The position numbers and the translations under genes were made by a program. From NCBI RefSeq assembly GCF_000519265.1, contig NZ_KI912608.1, forward strand, positions 819,665-883,664: DNA of 64,000 bases. Reading direction: 5' to 3'. Below, piece after piece: positions 9,207-17,659 of this stretch (position 1 is its first letter; each line of letters starts with the position of its first letter). The DNA comes from Desulfonatronum lacustre DSM 10312 (GTDB lineage: Bacteria > Desulfobacterota > Desulfovibrionia > Desulfovibrionales > Desulfonatronaceae). The notes under the pieces are model-generated. The model worked only from the letters and a program-made list of their open reading frames with translations. It was not told the origin of the DNA and did not search any database.

Positions 9207-9388
9207 CGTCACCAGTCCGTATCGCCTTTTTAGGCTGTGATTGACTTTGCCCGGACCTGTGCCCAGGATACAGCTGTTCGTAACAGAGTAGTCATGAATG
9301 TCCGCCGGTATTTCGGCCGGTATCTCGGGCGCGTGCTCAGCAAAGCGGTGTTCGTGCCCGGAATCGCCCACCCACGAGATCGTATTTC

Positions 9389-12300
9389 ATGAAACGACAC
9401 TATCTGACGGAATGGTTGCTGCTGGGGGCCCTGTTGTCGGCTCTCGGCGGGTTCGTCGCGCACACGTTGTACAGCGACTACCGTGAAGTCGAGGCCTTTG
9501 AGCAGGAACGGTTGTCCGGACAGGTCAGGGTATTGCGGGACAATCTGACGCTCCAGCTTTCCTCCGTCAATCAGATTCTCAGCAGCATCGTGGATGAGTT
9601 GGAAACCTGGAAGGGGCAAGCCGACGGCCTGGACCGGGCCAATGTCCGCCTGAAGGCATTTGTCCAAGCCATGCCCGTGGTGCGGACGTTGCTTATCCTG
9701 GATGCCCAGGGCGTGGTCGTGGCGGGCAACCGTCCGGAAGTGCTCGGGACCGGTTTTTTTGAGCGCGCCTATTTTCAAGCCCCGTTGCGCGCCCCGGACG
9801 CCGACACTCTGTATGTCGGTCCTCCCTTTACCACGGCCCTGGGGGTCTGGGCCTTGAACGTGGTGCGCATGGTTCCCGGGCCGGAGGGGGAATTCGACGG
9901 CGTGGTCAGCGCGACCATCAATCCGGATTTTTTCAAAATCATCTTCGATTCCGTGCGCTATGCTCCGGATATGTGGGTCTCCGCGGCCCATGGAGAGGGA
10001 CAACACTTTTTAACCATCCCGGAGCACATGACCCGGCCCGCCCAGGACCTGCTCCGAGCCGACGCCCTTGCGACGCCTTCGGTCAATGCCGACGAGAGCG
10101 GAGGCGTCGTTCATTTTCGCGATCACGGGATGATGGTCGCCCTGAGCGCGATGCAACCGTCGTCCCTGAACATGGACTATCCGTTGCTCGTCTGGCTCGG
10201 TCGCGACCTGGACGCGCTGTATGCTTCCTGGAAAGCATATGTCTTCACGTTGGGAGGCCTGTTCGCCCTGTTGACCGCGGCCTCGGTGCTCGTGCTTTGG
10301 GCCGACCAACGGCGACGGGCTCATGTCGCGGCGAGCATGGCCGCGGCGGATGAGGCATTGCGGCAAAAGAGCGTTGAGTTGGAACGGTTTTTCAACGTCT
10401 CCCTGGATCTACTCTGCATTGCCGACGTCCACGGGCGATTTATCCGGCTGAACCCTGAATGGGAAAAAGTGCTCGGATATCCGCTTTCCGAGCTTGAGGG
10501 CCGACCGTATCTGGACTTTGTCCACCCCGACGACGTGGACCAGACCCAGGCCGCAAGCACGCACCTGAACTCGCAACAGGACGTGCTGTTTTTTGAAAAT
10601 CGTTTTCGCGCCCGGGACGGTTCGTATCGATGGATCGAGTGGCGTTCCAAACCCCAGGGGGAAATCATCCACTCGGCGGCCCGGGACGTCACGGAGCGCA
10701 AGCGGACCGAGCAGGCCCTGGCCCAAGCCGTGGCGCGGTATCGCGGCATCTTTGAACGAGCCGTGACCGGAATCGCCTTTGCGGACGAAACCGGGAGCAT
10801 CATCACCTTCAACGACAGCTTCGCTCATCTGCTCGAATACCCGGGGGGCGAGTTGATCGGCATGAATTTCAGCCGATTCACGCACCCGGACGATATTTCC
10901 TTGGAAGTGGAGTTCTTCAAGGAAATCATGGGCGGCGAGCGTGAGGATTATCGTCTGGAAAAGCGCTACCTCACCAGGTCCGGCCGGGTGGTATGGGCGG
11001 ATCTTTCCGTGGCCGCGATCCGGGACGAACAAGGGAGGGTGGTCAACTTCGTCGGCATGGTGGTGGATATTTCCGATCGCAAGCAGGTTGAAGCGGATCT
11101 GGTCCAGGCTAAGGAGGCGGCTGAGACGGCGTTCAAAACTAAAAGCACTTTTCTGGCCAACATGAGTCATGAAATCCGCACTCCCCTGAACGCGGTGATC
11201 GGCCTGACCCAGCTTTGCCTGGAAACTCAACTGAATCCCCCGCAGCGCGACTATTTGCAAAAGGTGCTGCGCTCGTCCAGGATGCTGTTGCGCATCCTCA
11301 ACGATATCCTGGACTATTCCAAGATCGAGGCCGGGCGGCTGGTTCTGGAGCAGCGGGTTTTTGCCCTGAATGAGGTCCTGGATCAATTGAGCGCATTAAT
11401 GGAAGCGCCGGTCAAAGAAAAAGGACTGGATCTCTCCTTTCTGGTGGAACCGAATGTTCCCCGCAGCCTTGTGGGCGACTCGCTGCGCCTGGAACAGGCC
11501 CTGAGCAACCTGCTGAGCAACGCCGTGAAGTTCACGGAACGCGGCGGAGTGGAACTGCGCGTCGGTCTGGTGGGACGAGACGCTGAACAGGTTCGACTAC
11601 GGTTCGCCGTGAAAGATACGGGCATCGGCATCAAGCCCGAGGAGCGGGAACGGCTCTTCACTGTTTTCACCCAGGCCGACGCGTCCACCACCCGCAAATT
11701 CGGCGGCACGGGGCTGGGGCTGACCATCAGCAAATTCCTGGCCGAAATGATGCACGGCGACCTGGACTTTGAAAGCGTTCCGGGCCGGGGCAGCACCTTC
11801 GTGCTCACCGCGAACTTTCAATCCGTGGCGGAAACGGAACTCGGGCAACCTTCCGCTTCCTTCACCGCGACGAACCTTCCGGATATCCGGACCTTGGTCG
11901 AGTCCATTCGGGGGGCGCGGATCTTGTTGGTCGAAGATGATGTCATTAACGAGGAAGTTGCCCGGGAATATCTCCAGCAGGCCGGTTTGCGGGTCACCGT
12001 TGCTCATAACGGGCTGGAGGCCGTCCAGGCGGTGCAAGCGGTTTTCGAGGACGCCAAGGCCGTGAAGGACGTCGACCGCCCCCATCGGTTCGACGCCGTG
12101 CTGATGGACGTGCAGATGCCGGTGATGAACGGTCTGGAGGCGACCCGACGCATCCGCGCCGCGGAGGTTCAGGGTTCACGGTTCAACGGTTCAACGGTTG
12201 GAGAAACGGCGGATGACGGTATTGGTGTAGGGGCGCACTGCGGTGCGCCCGACGGAGTTGCGCCAATTGCAACCCATGCCGACGACACCACGGAAACAAC

Positions 12301-12751
12301 CGTGAACCGTGAACCCTACGACCGTGAACCCCACATTCCGATCATCGCCATGACCGCCGGGGCCATGGCTCAAGACCGGGAAGAATGTCTGGCCGCGGGC
12401 ATGGACGACTATCTGTCCAAGCCCATTGAACAACACAAACTGTTCGCCGTCCTGGCCAAGTGGATCGCCGTCGCCAATAGCACGGATATCCAAAATATTC
12501 CGGATGCTTCAGGAGAGCCGGATGCCGAGGTCGCCCTGGCAATCCTGGACCGGATGATCCGTTTGGTGGAAGGCGGGGACTTGGTTGAGGAAGCCGTGCT
12601 GGAGCGATTGGAACGGGCCTTGGCCGGAGAAGAGCGGGCCTTGATGGAGGAAGTGCGGCGCTGTCTGGAACGCTTTGATTACGAATCCGCCTTCGCCGTC
12701 CTCCAGGCGATGCGAACCGCCGTGTCGTCGCAACCGGAACAAGGAGCATGA
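9389..12751 (+). CDS. Hybrid sensor histidine kinase (dCache-PAS-PAS-HisKA-HATPase-REC)
   Basis: 1120 aa. TM1 about 8-30, a periplasmic dCache-like sensor about 40-275, TM2 about 283-305, two PAS/PAC domains (about 340-440 and 455-570, each ending in a DITERK-like motif), HisKA with His in NMSHEIRTPLNAVIGL, HATPase_c (NLLSNAVKFT, DTGIGI, GTGLGLTIS) and a C-terminal receiver with phospho-acceptor Asp in LMDVQMPVMNG (about residue 907). The receiver is interrupted by about 55 extra residues (about 927-981) encoded by a palindromic repeat, see 12167-12332. The RR-GGDEF gene follows after 3 nt, making a likely sensor/c-di-GMP output pair. Confidence 0.92.
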   Translation: MKRHYLTEWLLLGALLSALGGFVAHTLYSDYREVEAFEQERLSGQVRVLRDNLTLQLSSVNQILSSIVDELETWKGQADGLDRANVRLKAFVQAMPVVRTLLILDAQGVVVAGNRPEVLGTGFFERAYFQAPLRAPDADTLYVGPPFTTALGVWALNVVRMVPGPEGEFDGVVSATINPDFFKIIFDSVRYAPDMWVSAAHGEGQHFLTIPEHMTRPAQDLLRADALATPSVNADESGGVVHFRDHGMMVALSAMQPSSLNMDYPLLVWLGRDLDALYASWKAYVFTLGGLFALLTAASVLVLWADQRRRAHVAASMAAADEALRQKSVELERFFNVSLDLLCIADVHGRFIRLNPEWEKVLGYPLSELEGRPYLDFVHPDDVDQTQAASTHLNSQQDVLFFENRFRARDGSYRWIEWRSKPQGEIIHSAARDVTERKRTEQALAQAVARYRGIFERAVTGIAFADETGSIITFNDSFAHLLEYPGGELIGMNFSRFTHPDDISLEVEFFKEIMGGEREDYRLEKRYLTRSGRVVWADLSVAAIRDEQGRVVNFVGMVVDISDRKQVEADLVQAKEAAETAFKTKSTFLANMSHEIRTPLNAVIGLTQLCLETQLNPPQRDYLQKVLRSSRMLLRILNDILDYSKIEAGRLVLEQRVFALNEVLDQLSALMEAPVKEKGLDLSFLVEPNVPRSLVGDSLRLEQALSNLLSNAVKFTERGGVELRVGLVGRDAEQVRLRFAVKDTGIGIKPEERERLFTVFTQADASTTRKFGGTGLGLTISKFLAEMMHGDLDFESVPGRGSTFVLTANFQSVAETELGQPSASFTATNLPDIRTLVESIRGARILLVEDDVINEEVAREYLQQAGLRVTVAHNGLEAVQAVQAVFEDAKAVKDVDRPHRFDAVLMDVQMPVMNGLEATRRIRAAEVQGSRFNGSTVGETADDGIGVGAHCGAPDGVAPIATHADDTTETTVNREPYDREPHIPIIAMTAGAMAQDREECLAAGMDDYLSKPIEQHKLFAVLAKWIAVANSTDIQNIPDASGEPDAEVALAILDRMIRLVEGGDLVEEAVLERLERALAGEERALMEEVRRCLERFDYESAFAVLQAMRTAVSSQPEQGA
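12167..12332. repeat. Palindromic repeat inserted in frame within the receiver domain
   Basis: Outer arms read GGGTTCACGGTTCAACGGTT (from 12172) and ACAACCGTGAACCGTGAACC (from about 12297), an imperfect inverted pair. An inner hairpin is GGGCGCA (12231-12237) CTGCGG TGCGCCC (12244-12250). The encoded residues have no counterpart in receiver domains, which run straight from the ...RRIR helix to PIIAMTA. A related hairpin (GTAGGGGCGGCC...GGTCGCCC) lies in intergenic DNA at 16350-16374. Confidence 0.75.
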
Positions 12752-12754
12752 CCC

Positions 12755-13672
12755 ATGTCCGAATCCCAGGAACTCCGATCCGTACTGATCGTGGACGACG
12801 TTCCCGTCAACATCCAGGTACTGGCCGAGGCCCTGCGCACGGACTACCGGGTGCGCATCGCGGCCAACGGCCCAAAGGCCCTGATTATCGCCGCGTCCGA
12901 CGACCCGCCGGACATCATCCTGCTGGACGTCATGATGCCGGAGATGGACGGGTACGAAGTCTGCCGGCGGCTCAAGAACGCTCCGGAAACCAAGGACATC
13001 CCCGTGATCTTCGTCACGGCCAAAAGCTCCAGCGAGGACGAGGCCCTGGGGCTGAACCTCGGGGCCGTGGACTATATCACCAAGCCGTTCAGCATCCCGG
13101 TGGTCAAGGCCAGGGTACGCACCCACGTCCAGTTGAAGGCCCGCACGGAAATGCTGGAACGGTTGGCCATGGTGGACGGGCTGACCGGAATCGCCAATCG
13201 GCGCAGTTTCGACCAGAGCCTGGAGCATGAATGGAAGCGCGCATCCCGAAACGCCCTGCCCATCAGCGTGGTCATGATCGATATCGACCATTTCAAGCCT
13301 TATAACGACAACTACGGCCACGGGGCCGGGGACATCTGCCTGCAACAGGTGGCCGGAGCGTTGCGCTCCGTGGTTCAACGTCCGGCGGACCTGGTCGCCC
13401 GCTACGGCGGCGAGGAGTTCGCGGCCCTGCTCCCGGAGACCGACGTTCAAGGAGCCGAGATGATCGCCTCGGCCATGCGCGAGGCCGTCTCCAACCTCAA
13501 ACTGCCCCACGAACACTCCCCGGTCGCGGACCACATAACCGTCTCCCTGGGCCACGCCACCAGCTTCGCCCAGCCGGCCGCATTGCCCCGGAGCCTGGTG
13601 GACGCAGCGGACGGCGCCCTCTATAAAGCCAAGGAATCCGGGCGTAATCGGGTGCAGGCCGCTGAGGAGTAG
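12755..13672 (+). CDS. Response regulator diguanylate cyclase (REC-GGDEF)
   Basis: 305 aa. REC domain about 8-125 with acceptor Asp in IILLDVMMPEMDG and conserved Lys in DYITKPF. GGDEF domain about 145-305 with active-site RYGGEEF and an intact inhibitory I-site RPAD five residues upstream. It is expected to make cyclic di-GMP on phosphorylation and to be product-inhibited. The ATG lies 3 nt after the hybrid kinase stop, with AAGGAG upstream, so the two are co-transcribed. A pilus or motility target is possible given the locus content, but this is inference. Confidence 0.93.
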   Translation: MSESQELRSVLIVDDVPVNIQVLAEALRTDYRVRIAANGPKALIIAASDDPPDIILLDVMMPEMDGYEVCRRLKNAPETKDIPVIFVTAKSSSEDEALGLNLGAVDYITKPFSIPVVKARVRTHVQLKARTEMLERLAMVDGLTGIANRRSFDQSLEHEWKRASRNALPISVVMIDIDHFKPYNDNYGHGAGDICLQQVAGALRSVVQRPADLVARYGGEEFAALLPETDVQGAEMIASAMREAVSNLKLPHEHSPVADHITVSLGHATSFAQPAALPRSLVDAADGALYKAKESGRNRVQAAEE

Positions 13673-13682
13673 GACCAGCGCA

Positions 13683-13707
13683 GCGCGCCGCCATTCAGGC
13701 GGCGCGC
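13683..13707 (+). terminator. GC-rich hairpin after the RR-GGDEF gene
   Basis: Perfect 10-bp stem GCGCGCCGCC / GGCGGCGCGC with loop ATTCA, 10 nt after the stop codon. A TTTTAT tract follows only after 11 more bases, so termination strength is uncertain. Confidence 0.65.
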
Positions 13708-13835
13708 CTCCCGGCGCTTTTATGTCGAGGTCGCACATTTTCCAACGACACTGCCACCTGATATATTTCAACATTTCGCCATCCATTCCCGATCCTCACC
13801 GCCCAGCCAAGCTCTCTCCTCCTCGACGTCAGCCC

Positions 13836-14013
13836 CTCCCTTTCAAAAAATATCGCCAATACGCCATTTCATGTCGTATACGCACGGTCATTTTGCTGTT
13901 ATCATCATAAATTTACATAATATCCAGAGCAGGTTTGACGCCTTGTTTTCCAACGCTCTCGGTCATGGTCTCAACCTGTAGATCATGATCCGTGAGCCAG
14001 GGGCAAGGCCATA
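13836..14013 (+). repeat. Duplicated upstream segment with chemoreceptor debris, copy 1
   Basis: Shares order and sequence with 16566-16753. Common blocks are a pyrimidine run and TCAAAAAA, TACGCC, CGTATACG, TGTTATCATCATA, TTTGACGCC, GGTCATGGTCTC.AACCTG and ATCATGATCCGTGAGCC. The last blocks resemble the HAMP-to-signalling junction of the adjacent chemoreceptor genes (SxMVSNLKI near 15220), so part of this spacer is decayed chemoreceptor coding DNA. The rest of 13708-14062 has no gene. Confidence 0.65.
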
Positions 14014-14062
14014 GCGTACTGTCAAGGATGTAAGCTGGAGAGCAACTAACTAAGGAGGAATA

Positions 14063-16222
14063 GTGCAATTGAATCTGAAGACGAAGATGATCTGCTTCAC
14101 GTTGGCTGTGAGCATAATCCCTATGGCCGTAGTGGGGTGGTACGGGACTTATAAAGGGGCTGAGGCCGTTTCGACCTCGGTTTTCCAGCAGCTTGAATCC
14201 GTAAGAGACGTGAAGAAGCACGCCCTGGAAGGACTGATACAGAGGTGGTTCGGCGACCTGAACATGCTTCAGAGCGACGATGCCGCCGGCCGGGCTCTGG
14301 ATGAGTTCGCCGACCACGCCGCAGCATCCGGCGTCCGGCCCGGTGCCAGGATGGATATTCAAGCAAGGCGTTACAAATCGCTTCATCAGGAGTTTTTGCC
14401 CGACCTGGAAGGGTATGTCACCGTGCAAGGCTACTACGACGTTTTCGTCATTGGCGGCGACGGTCGGATCCTGTTCACCCAGGCCGAGGAGCCAGATTTG
14501 GGAGAGGACTTGTCCAAAGGCGTACTTGCCAACAGCGGACTCGCCAAGGCCTGGGCCGGGGCGATGCAGGGCGGGCAGGTGTTCATCGACTTTTCTCCCT
14601 ACAGCCCGTCCAACGGCGAACCGGCCGCCTTCATCGCCGGACCGATTCACCAAGGGGGGCGGGTCGCGGGGGTCGTCGCCTTGCAGGTCTCCTTGGGGGA
14701 GGTCAACGCCTTGACGACCCTGCGCTCGGGCATGGGCCGAACCGGAGAAACCTACCTGGTGGGCCAGGACAAGCTGATGCGCTCGGATTCCTATCTCGAC
14801 CCGGTCAACCATACGGTCAAGGCTTCGTTTGCCGACCCCATCAAAGGCAAGGTGGACACCGAACCCGTTCGAAAGGCCTTGGCCGGAGCGACCGGCGTCG
14901 GGATTTTCCTTGATTACAACGACAATCCGGTGCTCTCGGCTTATACGCGTATTTCCATCGGTGATACGCATTGGGCCTTGCTGGCCGAGATCGATGAGGC
15001 TGAAGCCTTCGCGCCGATCACGGCGCTGCGCGTGGCCGCGATGATTATGGGCACGATCATGCTGGTGCTGGTGGTTGTTTCGACTCTGGTCATCCTGCGT
15101 CGCGAGCTGCTCCAGCCCTTCGCGAGCTTGCAGTCCTTCGCCGGCGAGGTCGCCGCCGGGAACCTGGACGCTGAAGCGGAAGGCAATTTCAAGGCTGAAT
15201 TGGGTCAGCTCAAAGAGTCCGTCTCCACCATGGTCTCCAACCTCAAGATTAAGATCAGCGAGGCGGACGCCAAAGCCCGAGAGGCCGCGGAGCAGATGGA
15301 AAAGGCCAGGGCCGCCTCGGAAGCCGCGGAGGCCGCCAAACGGCAAGCGGAGCAATCTAATGAGGATATCCTCCAGGCCGCGGCCACTGTGGAACGCGTC
15401 GTGGAACGAATGACCACGGCTTCGGAGCAGTTGGCGGCCCAGGTGGAGCAGTCCAGCCGGGGCGCGGAGGAGCAGAAGAACCGCACCGGGGAGACGGCCA
15501 CGGCCATGGAGGAAATGAACGCCACGGTCCTGGAAGTGGCAAAGAACGCCTCGTCCGCGGCCGAGGGATCGGACAAGGCCCGTGTCAAGGCCCAGGACGG
15601 CGCTGGCGTGGTCTCCCAGGCTGTGGCGGCCATAAACGTGGTGGAGCAGAAGACGCAGGCCATGAAGGGCGACTTGAACAAACTTGGCCAACAGGCCGAG
15701 CAGATCGGCCGGATCATGACCGTGATTGAGGACATCGCCGACCAAACCAATTTGCTGGCCTTGAACGCGGCCATCGAAGCGGCCCGGGCCGGAGACGCCG
15801 GGAGGGGATTCGCCGTGGTGGCCGACGAGGTGCGTAAGCTGGCCGAAAAGACCATGAATGCCACCAAGGAGGTGGGCGACGCCATCATGGCCATCCAGGA
15901 AGGCACCAAGGGCAGCCTCCGGGGCATGGAACAGGCCGTTGAAGCCGTGGGCGAGGCCACCAAGCTGGCCAATGTTTCGGGTCAGTCGTTGCAGGAAATC
16001 GTAACCCTGGTGGAGGAAGCCGCGGACCAGGTCCGCTCCATCGCCACCGCCGCGGAGGAACAATCCTCGGCCAGCGAGGAGATCAACCGCAGCGTGGAGG
16101 ACATCAACCGGATCTCCATGGAGACCAGCGATGTCATGGATCAGTCGGCCCAGGCCGTGTCCGAACTGGCCCGCCAGGCCGTGGAACTGCGCACCTTGGT
16201 GCAGCAACTCAAGCAGGATTGA
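14063..16222 (+). CDS. Methyl-accepting chemotaxis protein, dCache type
   Basis: 719 aa. TM1 about 10-30, a large periplasmic region about 35-320 of dCache_1 type (motifs [28 protein letters not shown]), TM2 about 326-346, HAMP about 347-400, then the cytoplasmic signalling domain with the highly conserved hairpin tip [22 protein letters not shown]. No C-terminal CheR-binding NWETF-type tether; it ends LVQQLKQD. The GTG start at 14063 is preceded by AAGGAGGAA. It lies two genes before a paralogue with a near-identical signalling half, with cheW between them. Confidence 0.95.
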   Translation: MQLNLKTKMICFTLAVSIIPMAVVGWYGTYKGAEAVSTSVFQQLESVRDVKKHALEGLIQRWFGDLNMLQSDDAAGRALDEFADHAAASGVRPGARMDIQARRYKSLHQEFLPDLEGYVTVQGYYDVFVIGGDGRILFTQAEEPDLGEDLSKGVLANSGLAKAWAGAMQGGQVFIDFSPYSPSNGEPAAFIAGPIHQGGRVAGVVALQVSLGEVNALTTLRSGMGRTGETYLVGQDKLMRSDSYLDPVNHTVKASFADPIKGKVDTEPVRKALAGATGVGIFLDYNDNPVLSAYTRISIGDTHWALLAEIDEAEAFAPITALRVAAMIMGTIMLVLVVVSTLVILRRELLQPFASLQSFAGEVAAGNLDAEAEGNFKAELGQLKESVSTMVSNLKIKISEADAKAREAAEQMEKARAASEAAEAAKRQAEQSNEDILQAAATVERVVERMTTASEQLAAQVEQSSRGAEEQKNRTGETATAMEEMNATVLEVAKNASSAAEGSDKARVKAQDGAGVVSQAVAAINVVEQKTQAMKGDLNKLGQQAEQIGRIMTVIEDIADQTNLLALNAAIEAARAGDAGRGFAVVADEVRKLAEKTMNATKEVGDAIMAIQEGTKGSLRGMEQAVEAVGEATKLANVSGQSLQEIVTLVEEAADQVRSIATAAEEQSSASEEINRSVEDINRISMETSDVMDQSAQAVSELARQAVELRTLVQQLKQD

Positions 16223-16227
16223 TCATT

Positions 16228-16260
16228 TCGCCCGGCCTGGATTCAGCCCGGGCCGGGCGA
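16228..16260 (+). terminator. Terminator of the first chemoreceptor gene
   Basis: Perfect stem TCGCCCGGCC (16228-16237) / GGCCGGGCGA (16251-16260), 5 nt after the stop codon. A homologous hairpin follows the second chemoreceptor, so the duplicated segment includes the terminator. Confidence 0.75.
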
Positions 16261-16349
16261 TGATTTCCTCTCACTTTTTATACAGGCTAAGGATGCGAGC
16301 AAAAGCAACCTGAACAGTGTGGTAGCTATCCGTGCCGCGTCAATCCTCC

Positions 16350-16374
16350 GTAGGGGCGGCCCTCGCGGTCGCCC
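16350..16374. repeat. REP-like palindrome GTAGGGGCGGCC...GGTCGCCC
   Basis: Short inverted repeat in the 564-nt gap between the first chemoreceptor and cheW. It resembles the palindrome inside the hybrid kinase gene. The rest of 16261-16565 shows no coding signal. Confidence 0.5.
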
Positions 16375-16565
16375 TGGATGGGCGCGGCAACCCGGGCAGC
16401 AGCAATATCTGACATTCCAATCCTTCGCGTAGAACCAGGGCGCAGGCATCCTGCCTGTCCCACCATTTTGAGATACCTCCTGCCGCTTCTCGCGGAATAG
16501 AAAGCGCGGACGCGGCATGCCCTCCTTACCCAGTCTCTCCTGAACAACGCTCACAGCGTTGTTCC

Positions 16566-16753
16566 CTCCCCTCAAAAAAAGCCTCGAATACGCCGCTTCG
16601 TGACGTATACGTACGGACTTTTTTTGTGTTATCATCATACTGTTAAAATAATTTTCAGAACAGATTTGACGCCTTTGTTCCCCTTGGAGTCCTTCTCGGC
16701 CATGGTCTCCAACCTGAAGATCATGATCCGTGAGCCGGGGGCAAGGGGCCAAT
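16566..16753 (+). repeat. Duplicated upstream segment with chemoreceptor debris, copy 2
   Basis: Second copy of the 13836-14013 segment. Here the coding debris is clearer: 16686-16731 reads in frame as KESFSAMVSNLKIMI, close to [15 protein letters not shown] of the first chemoreceptor (about 15213-15257). It ends about 30 nt before the cheW start, so it forms the cheW leader and any promoter must lie in or before it. Confidence 0.7.
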
Positions 16754-16786
16754 ACTTAGAGCATGAACCAGCATGGGAGGAGAAAA

Positions 16787-17269
16787 ATGCACAGTCAACA
16801 GGAGTCGCCGGGCAAGGATGGAACCTTGCTGCAACTGGTCACGTTTAACATTGGAGACGAGGAGTTCGGGGTGGAGATCCTCAAGGTGCAGGAGATCATC
16901 CGGATGATGGGCATCACCCGGGTGCCCAAGGCTCCGGATTTCGTGGAGGGAGTGATCAATCTGCGGGGCAAGGTCATTCCGATCATTGATCTGCGGACAC
17001 GTTTCGGCATGACCGCCCAGGATCACGACAAGCACACCCGGATCATCGTCATCGAGATCAACGCCGTCATCGTCGGCTTCGTGGTGGATTCGGTGTCCGA
17101 GGTGCTGCGCATTCCGGCCAACACCGTGGAACCGCCGCCGCCCATCATTGCCGGGATCGAATCCGAGTACATCAGCGGGGTGGGCAAGCTGGCGGATCGG
17201 TTGTTGATATTGCTGGACCTGGACCGGCTACTGAGCAGGGGCGAGCAGAGCATGCTGTCGGGGCTGTAA
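16787..17269 (+). CDS. cheW: Chemotaxis coupling protein CheW
   Basis: 160 aa, one CheW domain (about 12-150). Typical stretches: LVTFNIGDEEFGVEILKVQEIIR, RVPKAPDFVEGVINLRGKVIPIIDLR, and VVDSVSEVLRIP near 105. CheW links chemoreceptors to the CheA kinase. The ATG at 16787 is chosen over the upstream ATG at 16763 because GGGAGGAG lies 5-8 nt before it. It is flanked by two chemoreceptors; no cheA, cheY, cheR or cheB lies in the window. Confidence 0.95.
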   Translation: MHSQQESPGKDGTLLQLVTFNIGDEEFGVEILKVQEIIRMMGITRVPKAPDFVEGVINLRGKVIPIIDLRTRFGMTAQDHDKHTRIIVIEINAVIVGFVVDSVSEVLRIPANTVEPPPPIIAGIESEYISGVGKLADRLLILLDLDRLLSRGEQSMLSGL

Positions 17270-17447
17270 CAGCGAACAATCTTTACCAGGAAAGCCGCCG
17301 GGCCGTGGGGAACCACTCCGGGCCGGAAATGCGGCACATGGAGCGATGACGGCAACGCGAGGCGTATCGGGGTGTATCGGTTTGTCGACAAACGAACAGG
17401 GTTTGGCAAGCGGCTGCATCCTTGTTTTCCCGAGAGGTACTTTTTTC

Positions 17448-17626
17448 GTAACTACTCAGCACAGAGTAATTCTGTTGCCGGGGTCGGAATCGGAATCGGG
17501 ATCGGGATCGAAAACGCTGGGATGCGTTCTAAATTTCTTCCTGTTTCGATTCCGACTCCGATAGCGAAGCGCCGACCCCGACACCGATTGGAGCAAGATC
17601 GGACACAAAATGTACTGAGTAGTTAC
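17448..17626. repeat. Hexamer-array element, subfamily C copy 2
   Basis: Inverted ends GTAACTACTCAGCACA (17448) and TGTACTGAGTAGTTAC (ending 17626) match at 15 of 16 positions. The direct repeat CTTTTTTC flanks it at 17440-17447 and 17627-17634. Inside: ATCGGA/ATCGGG units, the hairpin AACGCTGGGATGCGTT shared with the copy before glgP, then opposed TCCGAC/TCCGAT units. It ends 33 nt before the second chemoreceptor's start codon. The preceding 17270-17439 shows no gene. Confidence 0.82.
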
Positions 17627-17659
17627 CTTTTTTCAACCTTAAAGAACGGAGGAACCTGA

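Noticed and set aside
8994-9371. Arg-Asn/Arg-Phe and Asp-Phe repeat peptides in the hexamer elements, suggestive of an RTX- or DNA-binding-type protein
   Set aside because: A 6-bp unit gives dipeptide repeats in any frame. There is no ribosome binding site, and both strands read equally well.
13722-13910. 62-codon plus-strand frame before the first chemoreceptor
   Set aside because: No ribosome binding site or family motif; it runs into the duplicated debris segment.
13913-16207. 764-codon minus-strand open frame over the first chemoreceptor, and the similar one at 17666-19801
   Set aside because: Both are shadows of the chemoreceptor genes ([20 protein letters not shown] composition). Their mutual similarity only reflects the duplicated receptor DNA.
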